From the NCBI GenBank assembly GCA_017428325.1, contig JAFRRA010000005.1:252007-316006 (forward strand): a stretch of 64,000 nt of DNA, given 5' to 3'. The translations under genes were made by a program, and so were the position numbers. This DNA comes from Bacteroidales bacterium. GTDB lineage: Bacteria > Bacteroidota > Bacteroidia > Bacteroidales > UBA932. Positions 49,975 through 58,913 of the stretch are shown here, piece after piece. Numbering within the stretch: position 1 is the stretch's first letter; each line of letters opens with the position of its first letter. The notes below the pieces were generated by a model. That model did no database searches and was not told the origin of the DNA. It worked only from the letters and a program-made list of their open reading frames with translations.

Positions 49975-51654
49975 ATGGAAGAGAAGAAAAATCCTCAAGC
50001 AGTGGAGGAGGCCAAGAACCTCAATTTCATCGAAGAGATTATAGAAGAGGACCTTAAGTCAGGCCGTCACAAGAGCATCCTTACACGTTTCCCTCCGGAG
50101 CCTAACGGATATCTGCATATCGGACACGCAAAGAGCATCTGCCTTAACTTCGGCGTTGCCAAGAAGTACGGCGGCAAGACCAACCTCCGTTTCGACGATA
50201 CCAATCCTACCAAGGAGGATGTGGAGTATGTTGATTCCATTAAGAACGACATCCGCTGGCTGGGCTTCCAGTGGGCTGAGGAAAGATATGCTTCAGACTA
50301 TTTCCAGCAGCTCTATGACTGGGCTGAACTCCTGATAAAGAAGGGCCTGGCCTATGTAGACGACCAGTCTCTGGAGCAGATCCGCCTCAATCGCGGAACT
50401 GTCCAGAAGGCCGGAACGCCATCTCCTTTCCGTAACCGCAGCGTTGAGGAAAACCTGACTCTCTTCCGCGCCATGAGGGACGGCAAGTTCAAGGAGGGCG
50501 AGAAGGTTCTGCGCGCCAAGATAGACATGGCCCATCCGAACATGCTCTTTCGCGATCCTATCATGTACCGCATCAACTACGCTCCGCATCACCGCACGGG
50601 CACCAAGTGGTGCATCTACCCGATGTATGACTTTGCCCACGGCCAGAGCGATTCCATAGAGGGTATCACCCACAGTATCTGTACTTTGGAGTTTGACGTG
50701 CACCGTCCTCTCTACGACTGGTTCATCGAGAACCTGGGTATCTTCCCTAGCCATCAGTACGAGTTTGCAAGGCTCAACCTCACTTACACCGTGATGAGCA
50801 AGCGCAAGCTCCTGGAACTTGTCAAGAACAACTACGTACGCGGCTGGGACGACCCTAGGATGCCTACCATCTGCGGTATCAGGAGAAGGGGCTACACTCC
50901 GGAGAGCATCAAGATGTTCGCCGAGAAAGTGGGTGTTGCAAAGCGTGACAACATTATAGACCTCTCACTGATGGAGTGGTGCGTAAGGGAGGACCTCAAC
51001 GCGCGCAGCAACCGCTATATGGCTGTGCTTGACCCTGTTGAGCTGGAACTCGAGGGATGGCCTGAAGGACAGGTAGACTGGGTTGAGGCTCCGCTTAATC
51101 CTGCATTCCCGGACGGTCCTAAGAGAAGGATTCCTTTCACCGGCCACGTTTACATCGAGAGGGCAGACTTTATGGAGAATCCTCCTAAGAAGTACTTCCG
51201 TCTCCAGCCGGGCGGAGAGGTCAGGCTCAAATACGGCTACATCATCAAGTGCAAGGATATCGTAAAGGATGAGAATGGCAACATCACCAAGATCATCTGC
51301 ACCTACGATCCAACCTCCAAGCCGGGAGCAGGCCCTTGGCGCACCGTTAAGGGCACCATCCACTGGGTAAGCATACCTCATGCCAAGAAGCTGGAAGTAA
51401 GGCTTGTAGACCGTCTCTTCACAGAGCAGTTCATGGACCAGATTCCTGAGGGCAAGGACTACAAGGACTTCCTCAACCCTCACTCAATGGACATTGTCAC
51501 CGCCTATGCCGAGCCTGCCCTGATAGAGGACAAGTCTGGCATCGCAGTTCAGTTTGAGCGTACCGGCTACTTCTTCAAGGATCCTGACAGCACGGCAGAC
51601 AATCCTGTCTTCAACCGTACCGTCACCCTGAAGGACACCTTCAAGTTCAAATAA
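49975..51654 (+). CDS. glnS: Glutaminyl-tRNA synthetase
   Basis: 559 residues, class I. The HIGH motif is in PEPNGYLHIGHAKSICLNFG and the KMSKS-like motif is VMSKRKL. The long C-terminal beta-barrel anticodon-binding part (RRIPFTGHVYIERADF onward) has the length of bacterial GlnRS, not of GltX. It charges tRNA-Gln with glutamine. A lipoprotein deformylase gene follows after 34 bases. Confidence 0.95.
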   Translation: MEEKKNPQAVEEAKNLNFIEEIIEEDLKSGRHKSILTRFPPEPNGYLHIGHAKSICLNFGVAKKYGGKTNLRFDDTNPTKEDVEYVDSIKNDIRWLGFQWAEERYASDYFQQLYDWAELLIKKGLAYVDDQSLEQIRLNRGTVQKAGTPSPFRNRSVEENLTLFRAMRDGKFKEGEKVLRAKIDMAHPNMLFRDPIMYRINYAPHHRTGTKWCIYPMYDFAHGQSDSIEGITHSICTLEFDVHRPLYDWFIENLGIFPSHQYEFARLNLTYTVMSKRKLLELVKNNYVRGWDDPRMPTICGIRRRGYTPESIKMFAEKVGVAKRDNIIDLSLMEWCVREDLNARSNRYMAVLDPVELELEGWPEGQVDWVEAPLNPAFPDGPKRRIPFTGHVYIERADFMENPPKKYFRLQPGGEVRLKYGYIIKCKDIVKDENGNITKIICTYDPTSKPGAGPWRTVKGTIHWVSIPHAKKLEVRLVDRLFTEQFMDQIPEGKDYKDFLNPHSMDIVTAYAEPALIEDKSGIAVQFERTGYFFKDPDSTADNPVFNRTVTLKDTFKFK

Positions 51655-51688
51655 TACAGAGCTATAAAACTCAAAACCCAAAGAGTTT

Positions 51689-52405
51689 ATGTCATATAAA
51701 TCCCTTATAGCAGTAATCGTTTTGGTTGCTGCAGTAATTTCCTGCAAGTCAAACACCAACACCGGTACCAACAATAATGGTCAAACTGGTATAACCTTCA
51801 CTCCGGAAGAGCTGATGATCCTCAACCAGTCTGATTCAGTGATGTACCTTACCGTCATCGGCGACAAGTCAGACAGCATCATCCTCAGGAAAACTTCAAG
51901 GGATTTCACTGAGCATGAGCTCCAGAGCAAGGAATTCCAGACCCTTGCCAGAAACCTCCTTGCCACGGTCCAGGACCCTAGCCAGGACGGAGTGGGCATA
52001 TCCGCCCCGCAGGTCGGCCTCAACCTCAGGATGATTGCCGTAATGCGCTATGACAAAGAAGATAAGCCCATAGAGCCTTATGCCAACATCCACATTACAG
52101 ACTACAGCCAGAACATCAAGTCCGGCCCTGAAGGCTGCCTGTCCGTTCCAAACTACAGGGGCATAGTTCCGCGTTCAGACAGCATCATAGTCTCTTACTA
52201 TGACATCAACTCTAAAACCAGCAAAACAGACACGATAGGGGGCTACACCGCTATCATCTTCCAGCACGAGACAGACCACCTGGAAGGCATCCTCTACATA
52301 GACCGCGCAGACTCAGTCTTCTTCAACCAGAAATGGGCAGACGAGCGCAAACTCTTTGAGCAGCAGGGTGCCTACACCAAACCCGCCTGGTGGCCATACA
52401 AGTAA
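51689..52405 (+). CDS. def: Peptide deformylase with lipoprotein signal
   Basis: 238 residues. All three deformylase motifs are present: GVGISAPQVG (101-110), EGCLSVP (148-154) with the metal Cys150, and QHETDHLEG (192-200) with the two His. But the N-terminus is a lipoprotein signal, MSYKSLIAVIVLVAAVISC, with Cys19, followed by an Asn/Thr-rich linker of ~20 residues. Normal deformylase is cytoplasmic and ~170 residues long. So this enzyme is predicted to be exported and lipid-anchored, where it could remove formyl groups from released peptides. No acidic sorting motif follows the Cys, so periplasmic facing is more likely than surface exposure. Confidence 0.85.
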   Translation: MSYKSLIAVIVLVAAVISCKSNTNTGTNNNGQTGITFTPEELMILNQSDSVMYLTVIGDKSDSIILRKTSRDFTEHELQSKEFQTLARNLLATVQDPSQDGVGISAPQVGLNLRMIAVMRYDKEDKPIEPYANIHITDYSQNIKSGPEGCLSVPNYRGIVPRSDSIIVSYYDINSKTSKTDTIGGYTAIIFQHETDHLEGILYIDRADSVFFNQKWADERKLFEQQGAYTKPAWWPYK

Positions 52406-52413
52406 TCTGATAA

Positions 52414-53484
52414 ATGAATCCTGTAGCCATCCGCCTTCTGAATCAGCAACTTGCCTCTCCCCAGTTCACCGATCCGGCTGAGGTGGTAAGCCATATGTGC
52501 GCCATCCAGGCACAGGAATACCGCATGATGCGCTGGGCCGTGGCCATGCGGACAAAAAAGCCATCTTCAAAGGCCTTCAAGCAAGCATTTGACAGTGGAA
52601 AGATCATCCGCCTGCACCTAATGAGGGGCACCTGGCAGCTGGTCTCTGCAGAAGACTATTGGTGGATGCTGGACCTCTGTGCTCCCAAGTCCATAGCCGT
52701 CACCAAAGGATGGATGAGCAGCAACAAAATCTCCATTCCGGACAAGGAACTGGTCAAAATCCGGGACATCCTTACAAGATATGCATCGGACAAAGGAAGC
52801 GCCACCAAAGAAGACTTCAAGCAAGCCCTGAAAGAGAAGGACATAGCCATTGACGAACACCGGCTATCCTACCATATCCGTATGGCAGAATTCTGCGGAG
52901 TTCTCTGCAGCGGAGACCTTCTTCCGATGAAAGCCACTTATGCCCTTTCAGAAGAAAAGATAAAGAGCAAATCATCAAGGACAGACAGAGACGAATCCCT
53001 TAAACTCTTTACCCGCAAGTACTTTCAGAGCCGTCAGCCTGCCACTCTAGAGGACTTTGTCTGGTGGTCCGGCCTTAATGTCAGCGATTGCAGAAGGGGA
53101 ATTGAGCTTCTGAAAGACTTCATCTATAAAGAGCATTGGAACGGCCGTGATTTCTTCCTCACCGATGATTGCCGCACAAAGGGCTTCCGCAAAGGCAAAT
53201 ACCTTCTTATCCCTCCATATGACGAATACCTGATAGGCTACAAGAGCCGGGATATTGTCCTTCCTCAGGAATACCGTCACAAAGCCCACAACAACAGCGG
53301 AATCTTTCAGCCAATCATTGCCCACAACGGCATCATCTGCGGCAACTGGCAACCTTTCAAACCCGGCAACCAGGCTGAGTTCTTCCTTTCAGACCACAAC
53401 GACAACAACGACGGCAATAACAAAGACAAGGAATCCCTCCAGCAAGCCTGGGAATCATACAACCGCTTTCTCATCCTTCAGTAG
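52414..53484 (+). CDS. Winged-helix DNA glycosylase, AlkZ-like
   Basis: 356 residues. Three winged-helix segments are visible, and the catalytic QxQ motif occurs as AIQAQEYRMMRWAV near residue 32, matching the AlkZ/YcaQ (HTH_42) family that unhooks DNA crosslinks or removes bulky lesions. The C-terminus includes KYLLIPPYDEYLIGYKSRD, a conserved active-site region of the family. It starts 8 bases after the deformylase gene. Its end overlaps the convergent amidohydrolase by 30 bases. Confidence 0.82.
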   Translation: MNPVAIRLLNQQLASPQFTDPAEVVSHMCAIQAQEYRMMRWAVAMRTKKPSSKAFKQAFDSGKIIRLHLMRGTWQLVSAEDYWWMLDLCAPKSIAVTKGWMSSNKISIPDKELVKIRDILTRYASDKGSATKEDFKQALKEKDIAIDEHRLSYHIRMAEFCGVLCSGDLLPMKATYALSEEKIKSKSSRTDRDESLKLFTRKYFQSRQPATLEDFVWWSGLNVSDCRRGIELLKDFIYKEHWNGRDFFLTDDCRTKGFRKGKYLLIPPYDEYLIGYKSRDIVLPQEYRHKAHNNSGIFQPIIAHNGIICGNWQPFKPGNQAEFFLSDHNDNNDGNNKDKESLQQAWESYNRFLILQ

Positions 53485-54183
53485 TCTAGACATAAAGGAT
53501 GATACAACCTGGCTCAAATTCCGTCCCAGCCGTCCTGTCCTTGTGCTCAGCTGCAATGTGTTCACTTTCAGATATGCCTTTTTGTTGATTTCCAGCATCA
53601 TCGATTTGTATTCCACACCGCATTCCGGTGCAATTGAATTGCTGTAGGGGCAGTTGATCCCCACTGCATAGCCGTTCTCCTCAAAGAAATTCACTGCAAA
53701 CTCCAGAGTTTCTTTCTCCGGCTTTGACCAGTCTTCGTTGAACCCGATGCAGACATCCACATCGCTCATCCTATCCGGAAACGAGTGGCAGTCCAGCAGC
53801 AGTGTAGAAGATGATCCTTCCAGCGCCCGATTCAGCCGCCTCTGATGCCAGTGCCACAGCCCCAGAAGCCTCTCTTCCGCCCCAGCGGGAATTTCCCTGC
53901 AATACTCCCCGAACTTCCTGTACAGAATTCCCTGCCCACAGTCTTCCAGCGGATCGTTCCACAACCGCTCCGCATCCACCACAAACCTGGAGTAGGGGAA
54001 CCTGACCGTCTCAATCCGGTTATCCTGAAGCCCGTGGAACAGGAAATCAGTATGCCAGTCCGTAAGGTCCATCACGGCCCCGTTCACAAACCCCTCATCA
54101 ATATTCCAGAAACTTAACCGATTGTCATACAAGCCCTCAACAGATGCGTGAGGCTCGTTCAATACTATCTTTGCGTATCTCAT
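53455..54183 (-). CDS. N-formylglutamate amidohydrolase-like protein
   Basis: 242 residues. Family segments visible are LNEPHASVEGLYD at the N-terminus, VDAERLWNDPLEDCGQGI, and LLLDCHSFPDRMSD with the metal His; SIAPECGVEYKSMMLEINKK is the C-terminal acidic part. The reference enzyme hydrolyses N-formylglutamate in histidine breakdown, but no hut genes are near, so the substrate may differ. The gene lies close to a lipoprotein deformylase that also removes formyl groups. Confidence 0.75.
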   Translation of the reverse strand: MRYAKIVLNEPHASVEGLYDNRLSFWNIDEGFVNGAVMDLTDWHTDFLFHGLQDNRIETVRFPYSRFVVDAERLWNDPLEDCGQGILYRKFGEYCREIPAGAEERLLGLWHWHQRRLNRALEGSSSTLLLDCHSFPDRMSDVDVCIGFNEDWSKPEKETLEFAVNFFEENGYAVGINCPYSNSIAPECGVEYKSMMLEINKKAYLKVNTLQLSTRTGRLGRNLSQVVSSFMSRLLKDEKAVV

Positions 54184-54290
54184 AAGCTATTGTTTTAGTT
54201 CTAATTAAGTCTAATTAAACCCGCATCATCTTACCACCGTGGCATAACTTAAACTCGGTTGGTGTACACTCAAGTACTCTTGATGCACTG

Positions 54291-54298
54291 CAAATATA
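54291..54298 (-). promoter_or_regulatory. Minus-7 element TATATTTG (minus strand)
   Basis: Fits TAnnTTTG; would give a ~100-base leader to the amidohydrolase gene at 54183. Lies next to the stop of the DUF1016 gene. Confidence 0.35.
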
Positions 54299-54306
54299 GA
54301 TATTTC

Positions 54307-55329
54307 TCAGCGATTGAACTTTTTCCTGATTTGTCCTATCTCTTCGGCTAACTGGGCGGATGACGGCATATAGAGCTCGTAACGGCTCGCCATTATCGTC
54401 TTGTTGTCTGCCGGCAATGCCATCTTAACCACTGTATCGTTCTTGCTGGAACACAGAAGAATTCCAATTGTCGGGTTCTCCCCCTTTAACTTTTCGCACC
54501 TGTCGTAATAGTTAACATACATCTGCAACTGCCCTAAATCCTGATGTGTGAGCTTTCCTGTTTCCACTATCACAAAACATCTTAACAACCTGTTATACAG
54601 AATAAGATCAACAAAGAACTCATCATCCTCCAGCAAGATTCTTCTTTGGCGGGCAACAAAAGAGAATCCCTTTCCCATTTCCAGCAAAAACTCGGCGAGA
54701 TGGTCTATTATGGCACTCTCCAAATCTTTCTCATAGTACGAAGCCTTTCTTTCCAACCCAAGAAACTCCAGCATCATCGGATCCTTAATGACCTCCTGTG
54801 GACTTTCCGGTATTCTTTCACGCCTTGCAACAGCCAGAACTGCTTCCTTGTCATTACTCTCTAGAAGCCTCTCATATAGTTTAGAGGTTATTTGCCTTTC
54901 AAGTTCCTTGCTGTTCCAACTATTATTTACTGATTCAAGTTCGTAATATTCCCTTTTATCCTCATTCGAAATAGAGATAAGTAGTTTATACTGAGTCCAA
55001 TTCAATTGCGTCCGCAATGCGGACGCAATCGGGAAAGTCTTATAAAATTGTCTGCTTTTCTCCAGTTGCCGAACCCCGAACCCACTTCCATACTCCGGCT
55101 TCAGACGTTCTGCCAATCTCTTTATAAGATAAGTCCCATACTTGGCCCTCTCCTTGCCTTGCTGCTCCTCCTCAAAGATCCTTCTCCCGATATTCCAGTA
55201 CATCTGCACTCGGCTAAAATTCACACTCCTTACAGCCCCTTCTCTTGCCTTGTCTATGATTCCCTTTATCTCCCCGACAAAACCCTCTTTGATAGCAATC
55301 TGTTCCTCCATATACAACCTTTCATTCAT
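54307..55329 (-). CDS. DUF1016 (YhcG-like) protein, PD-(D/E)xK site altered
   Basis: 340 residues. The N-terminal domain includes MYWNIGRRIFEEEQ and YGTYLIKRLAERLKPEYG, which match YhcG_N. The C-terminal nuclease-like domain has FFVDLILYNRLLRCFVIVETGKLTHQDLGQ. In relatives the part after LRCFVIV usually continues DLKTGKL, so the catalytic D-x-K is missing here and two residues are absent. It may be inactive. The start at 55329 is uncertain; an ATG at 55311 would leave a normal leader after the promoter at 55340. Often found in mobile or defence settings, and McrB is its divergent neighbour. Confidence 0.78.
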   Translation of the reverse strand: MNERLYMEEQIAIKEGFVGEIKGIIDKAREGAVRSVNFSRVQMYWNIGRRIFEEEQQGKERAKYGTYLIKRLAERLKPEYGSGFGVRQLEKSRQFYKTFPIASALRTQLNWTQYKLLISISNEDKREYYELESVNNSWNSKELERQITSKLYERLLESNDKEAVLAVARRERIPESPQEVIKDPMMLEFLGLERKASYYEKDLESAIIDHLAEFLLEMGKGFSFVARQRRILLEDDEFFVDLILYNRLLRCFVIVETGKLTHQDLGQLQMYVNYYDRCEKLKGENPTIGILLCSSKNDTVVKMALPADNKTIMASRYELYMPSSAQLAEEIGQIRKKFNR

Positions 55330-55339
55330 TCAACACAAG

Positions 55340-55371
55340 CAAATCTACCGCCCCATCCCTCTAACTTCCAA
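55340..55371 (-). promoter_or_regulatory. Promoter of the DUF1016 gene
   Basis: On the minus strand, TTG (55371-55369), 21 bases, and TAGATTTG (55347-55340), a good fit to the Bacteroidota consensus. It favours the start at 55311 over 55329. Confidence 0.45.
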
Positions 55372-55574
55372 GCCAAACAGTAAATTTTACCCTATACAAA
55401 TGAAGATTTTGCAGTTGACGCAAAACACCAACTACAATTGAAGTCACAATCTGGTACTTATTTCAAGAATATTTAAATATTTTAAGAATCTTGTCCTTGG
55501 CGATTGAACCTCGTTTAGACACTTCCTTTCTAAGTACAGTGGCTATAGATTGTATTATTGTAAAATGACTTTTG

Positions 55575-55582
55575 TATATTTG
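55575..55582 (+). promoter_or_regulatory. Promoter element TATATTTG of the McrB-like gene
   Basis: Fits TAnnTTTG, 30 bases before the ATG at 55613; a TTG lies 22 bases upstream (55550-55552). Confidence 0.5.
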
Positions 55583-55612
55583 TTAGCAAGCAAAATCAAT
55601 AATAACTATACT

Positions 55613-57112
55613 ATGTTCAGTGACATCCTTAAAAGATTTATAGCAAATAGTGATCTTATTGGAACAGATGATCATCAGCTATCTGTTAAAGGAAATATGA
55701 AAAAACTAAAGGATAATTGCAATTGTCCGAAAGAATTTAATGGTTTATCTGTAAAAATCAGTTTAGGAAAAGGTAATTGGGCTGATGTTACTTGGATAGG
55801 ATTTACATCAAGTGGTCAGACAATTCAAAGAGGTATATATCCAGTTTATCTATATTATCGCAAATTCCATGTTCTTATTTTAGCATATGGAATCAGTGAT
55901 TCAAATACCCCTCAATTGTCTTGGAATAAAGATGCTATTACTATAAAAAACTATTTTACTAAGCAACAATTAGGAAAACCTCCTCGCTATGGATCATCAA
56001 TGGTCTATAAGGCTTATCGTAGCCCAGAAGAGATAAACGAAATAAAAGATGACGAGGATCTTAACAATCTTATTGCAGAGTATAAAAGTGTTTTATTACA
56101 AAACATAACAAAAACGGAAGAGGGATCTAATAAGCCACTCAAAGAGTCTAGTGGATTACCTGAACAAATTATATATTTTGGTGCCCCAGGCACTGGTAAA
56201 TCCTACAATATAGAAAAAGAGCTTAATAGTAAAAACATCCAAGACGCACAAGTCAAGAGAGTGATTTTTTATCCAGATTACTCATATTCAGATTTTATTG
56301 GTGGTTTAACTCCAGTGACCAATAATGAAGGTCAACCCGAATACAGGTTTGTAGCAGGGCCTTTTACAGAAATTCTTAAAGATGCTTTTAACAATCCTGA
56401 TAAGCAGTATTATATGCTAATTGAAGAAATCAATAGAGGTAATGCTGCCGCTATTTTTGGCGATGTGTTTCAACTTCTTGACAGAAATTCTTCAGGCCGA
56501 TCAAAATACACTATCACGAATTCAGATATATGTGGATATCTTCGCGGCCATGATATATCTAAGTTTAAAAATGACCGCATCTGGTTGCCTAGTAACCTGA
56601 ATATTATTTGCACGATGAATACGGCAGACCAGAATGTTTTTGTTCTTGATACAGCATTCAAGCGAAGGTTCACTATGGAATATGTGTCTATTGATTTTGG
56701 AAAACTGGATGCAGATGAAGTTAAGGGATACAATGATGAGACTAAGGTCTTTGAGGGCAGCAAATCTTTCAAGGATTTGTTTGAAAGCACAGACTTGGGG
56801 AGTTATGTCAATGAGCATGAGACCACGTTGAAGAGAAACTGGCCTACTTTTGCTCAACTTGTCAATGAGAAGATAAACATAGTCAACGGTAATGGAGACT
56901 CCATTTCAGAAGACAAGAAATTAGGACCATTTTTTGTCACCCTCGAAGAGTTGAAAGATAGGAGAAAGTTTGCAGATAAGGTTCTCTATTATCTGAAACA
57001 AGATGTCTTCAAATATACGGATTCTGTGCTCATACCTTCATATCAGAAACTTTACGATGATTTTGTAAAAGGCAAAGCGGACATCTTTGAGTTGTTTGCA
57101 GCAGCAAAATAA
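55613..57112 (+). CDS. mcrB: McrB-like restriction GTPase
   Basis: 499 residues. The N-terminal ~125 residues fit the MrcB_N domain (GKGNWADVTWIGF, GIYPVYLYY), which reads modified DNA in related systems. The AAA part has Walker A GAPGTGKS (190-197), Walker B YMLIEEINR, and the McrB signature MNTADQNVFVLDTAFKRRF. The C-terminal part is the lid. McrB binds GTP and moves DNA to its nuclease partner. The partner gene starts 3 bases later. DNA is A/T-rich compared with the core genes, consistent with acquisition. Confidence 0.88.
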   Translation: MFSDILKRFIANSDLIGTDDHQLSVKGNMKKLKDNCNCPKEFNGLSVKISLGKGNWADVTWIGFTSSGQTIQRGIYPVYLYYRKFHVLILAYGISDSNTPQLSWNKDAITIKNYFTKQQLGKPPRYGSSMVYKAYRSPEEINEIKDDEDLNNLIAEYKSVLLQNITKTEEGSNKPLKESSGLPEQIIYFGAPGTGKSYNIEKELNSKNIQDAQVKRVIFYPDYSYSDFIGGLTPVTNNEGQPEYRFVAGPFTEILKDAFNNPDKQYYMLIEEINRGNAAAIFGDVFQLLDRNSSGRSKYTITNSDICGYLRGHDISKFKNDRIWLPSNLNIICTMNTADQNVFVLDTAFKRRFTMEYVSIDFGKLDADEVKGYNDETKVFEGSKSFKDLFESTDLGSYVNEHETTLKRNWPTFAQLVNEKINIVNGNGDSISEDKKLGPFFVTLEELKDRRKFADKVLYYLKQDVFKYTDSVLIPSYQKLYDDFVKGKADIFELFAAAK

Positions 57113-57115
57113 TTT

Positions 57116-58375
57116 GTGAAATACTCTATTGTTAACATATCAGAGACAGAAAAAGGTGGTCGCAGTTTTGTTGGCATATCTAACATAAAGGATACCGACA
57201 AGACTAGGATAGTAGTGCCATACGGATTCCAAATTTCATCAGTTGTCGGTATTGAGGATAAGGATAGTATAGACCAGTTAAGGCGATATGTCAAGGTCAT
57301 TCAAAAAGCGCTTCATACATACGTTGCTCAGCGAGAAGAAATTGATTTTTCCAAAGGAATGAATAGTCCCCTTGCTGCTGTAAACATAATTCAGGATTAC
57401 CTTTCAATGGGTAGCTTTGTTGAATTTGAAAAGACTCTACAGGAATCTGATAAGGGAAAGATTAACTTCAGGCAGACAATAAAGAAAATTCATCCAAGGA
57501 TAATTGGTGGTGGATTTTTCTATGATTCGTTCATTACAGATAAAAAGTTAGTTGTCGAAGACAATTTAATAGCTCTTATACAAGGGAATATTATCAATCA
57601 TTTTATGTCACATGGTGGCGACGTTCTGTTTGGCAGATCCCTTGTGGCTCAAGTATTATTTGTTAATTTGGATAATAAACAGGAGGCCCATCATGCCATT
57701 AGGCTTCTTCGTGAAGAGCAGAATAATACATTCAATTCAAGAAAACAGAATCTGATACGTTGGAGTATAGATTATATTCGTGGACTCCTTATTCCAAACT
57801 ATGAAGAGCGTGGAGAATGGAATTATGCTATAGTTGCTAGTTCCCTTTGGGAAATAATAGTTGATTACGTCTTTGGAAATCAGAAAAAACGAGATAAAAC
57901 TGTTTATGGAACTACATATCGTTTTTTTGATATTGCAACTGGAAAGTACACGGAACAAGGTTCATCTACAGAACATGATACCATTTATGAGGATGACGAA
58001 TATATTTTCATAATAGATTCTAAAATGTATGCTTCCCAGAATGATTTGTTAACCGAAGCTATTCTTGGTAAGCAGTTTGGATATTATCTGTCTGCAAAGA
58101 AAAAGAAACCCCATAAAAAGATTGTTAATATGTTATTCCTTCCTTGTGTTGATTGTGAACGTGGGTTTCAATCAATCTTCATCCCCGATCCCAATGCTCC
58201 AAAATTATTAGATCCGGATAAGATGGTTTTTCTTTATTGTTATCCTGTTAATGATCTAATAGACGATTATTACTATGGACGAAAACGAATAGGAAAAATT
58301 AAGAAAGATTTTTTGTCTTTTACGTCTTCTCCTAAAATTAGAGCCTATCTAGATGAGAGGGGAACCTCTTTCTGA
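57116..58375 (+). CDS. LlaJI/McrC-type restriction nuclease
   Basis: 419 residues, probably starting with GTG at 57116, three bases after the McrB stop. It ends in a PD-(D/E)xK nuclease: LWEIIVDYV (Glu246), EHDTIYEDDEY (Asp288) and FIIDSKMY (Asp301-x-Lys303), which fits the nuclease of LlaJI-type systems. The N-terminal part is of unknown fold. It cuts DNA after the McrB-like motor has moved. No methylase lies nearby, so this is a modification-dependent (type IV-like) system. Which base modification is read is not known. Confidence 0.8.
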   Translation: MKYSIVNISETEKGGRSFVGISNIKDTDKTRIVVPYGFQISSVVGIEDKDSIDQLRRYVKVIQKALHTYVAQREEIDFSKGMNSPLAAVNIIQDYLSMGSFVEFEKTLQESDKGKINFRQTIKKIHPRIIGGGFFYDSFITDKKLVVEDNLIALIQGNIINHFMSHGGDVLFGRSLVAQVLFVNLDNKQEAHHAIRLLREEQNNTFNSRKQNLIRWSIDYIRGLLIPNYEERGEWNYAIVASSLWEIIVDYVFGNQKKRDKTVYGTTYRFFDIATGKYTEQGSSTEHDTIYEDDEYIFIIDSKMYASQNDLLTEAILGKQFGYYLSAKKKKPHKKIVNMLFLPCVDCERGFQSIFIPDPNAPKLLDPDKMVFLYCYPVNDLIDDYYYGRKRIGKIKKDFLSFTSSPKIRAYLDERGTSF

Positions 58376-58416
58376 TAATTGTAAGAATAGAATTGCTTTA
58401 AAAAACATTTTAATTA

Positions 58417-58842
58417 ATGAAACGATTGTTTTTGTTAATGGTGCTATTGTCTGTCGGGATGATGGCTATGGCACAGAATGGTGGACAGAATAGTGAGCAG
58501 AATCCATTGGTGCAAGATTCTGAGGAACAATATTATATCTATAACTTCATTTATATATCGGGAGATATAAAGAATGAAGGATTGAAAGCGGATATAGATG
58601 ACGGGAAGTCCATTGAGAGGGTGAAGGATGCAGAGGGCAAGACAATCAAGTTTAGGACACCGGCGGCGGTACTTATGTACTTTGTGGCAGACGGATGGGA
58701 ACTATATTCTAATGGAGCAACAACATCTGGATCATCGGTGAGTGGTATAGGAAGCGTTTCTTCAACTTCTTACTGGATTATTAGAAAACGCTGCACCAAG
58801 GAAGAGATGCTTGAAGCTGCCAAGGCTGGGAGAAAAAGGTAA
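58417..58842 (+). CDS. Secreted protein, unknown
   Basis: 141 residues with a signal peptide (MKRLFLLMVLLSVGMMAMAQ). The rest is a short beta-rich domain (YYIYNFIYISGDIKNEGLKA) followed by a Ser/Gly-rich loop and a charged end. No family recognised. It starts 41 bases after the nuclease gene and may be co-transcribed. Confidence 0.6.
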   Translation: MKRLFLLMVLLSVGMMAMAQNGGQNSEQNPLVQDSEEQYYIYNFIYISGDIKNEGLKADIDDGKSIERVKDAEGKTIKFRTPAAVLMYFVADGWELYSNGATTSGSSVSGIGSVSSTSYWIIRKRCTKEEMLEAAKAGRKR

Positions 58843-58913
58843 GAGTTGGAGATATTGACATCTCTTTTGCTATTGGCAGTTTTATACTAACATTGTAACA
58901 ATAGGATAAAACA

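Noticed and set aside
49885-49998. Longer N-terminus for the YicC-like protein
   Set aside because: The conserved MIRSMTGYGKGE start is at 49884; the added residues are not conserved and lie on the glnS promoter region.
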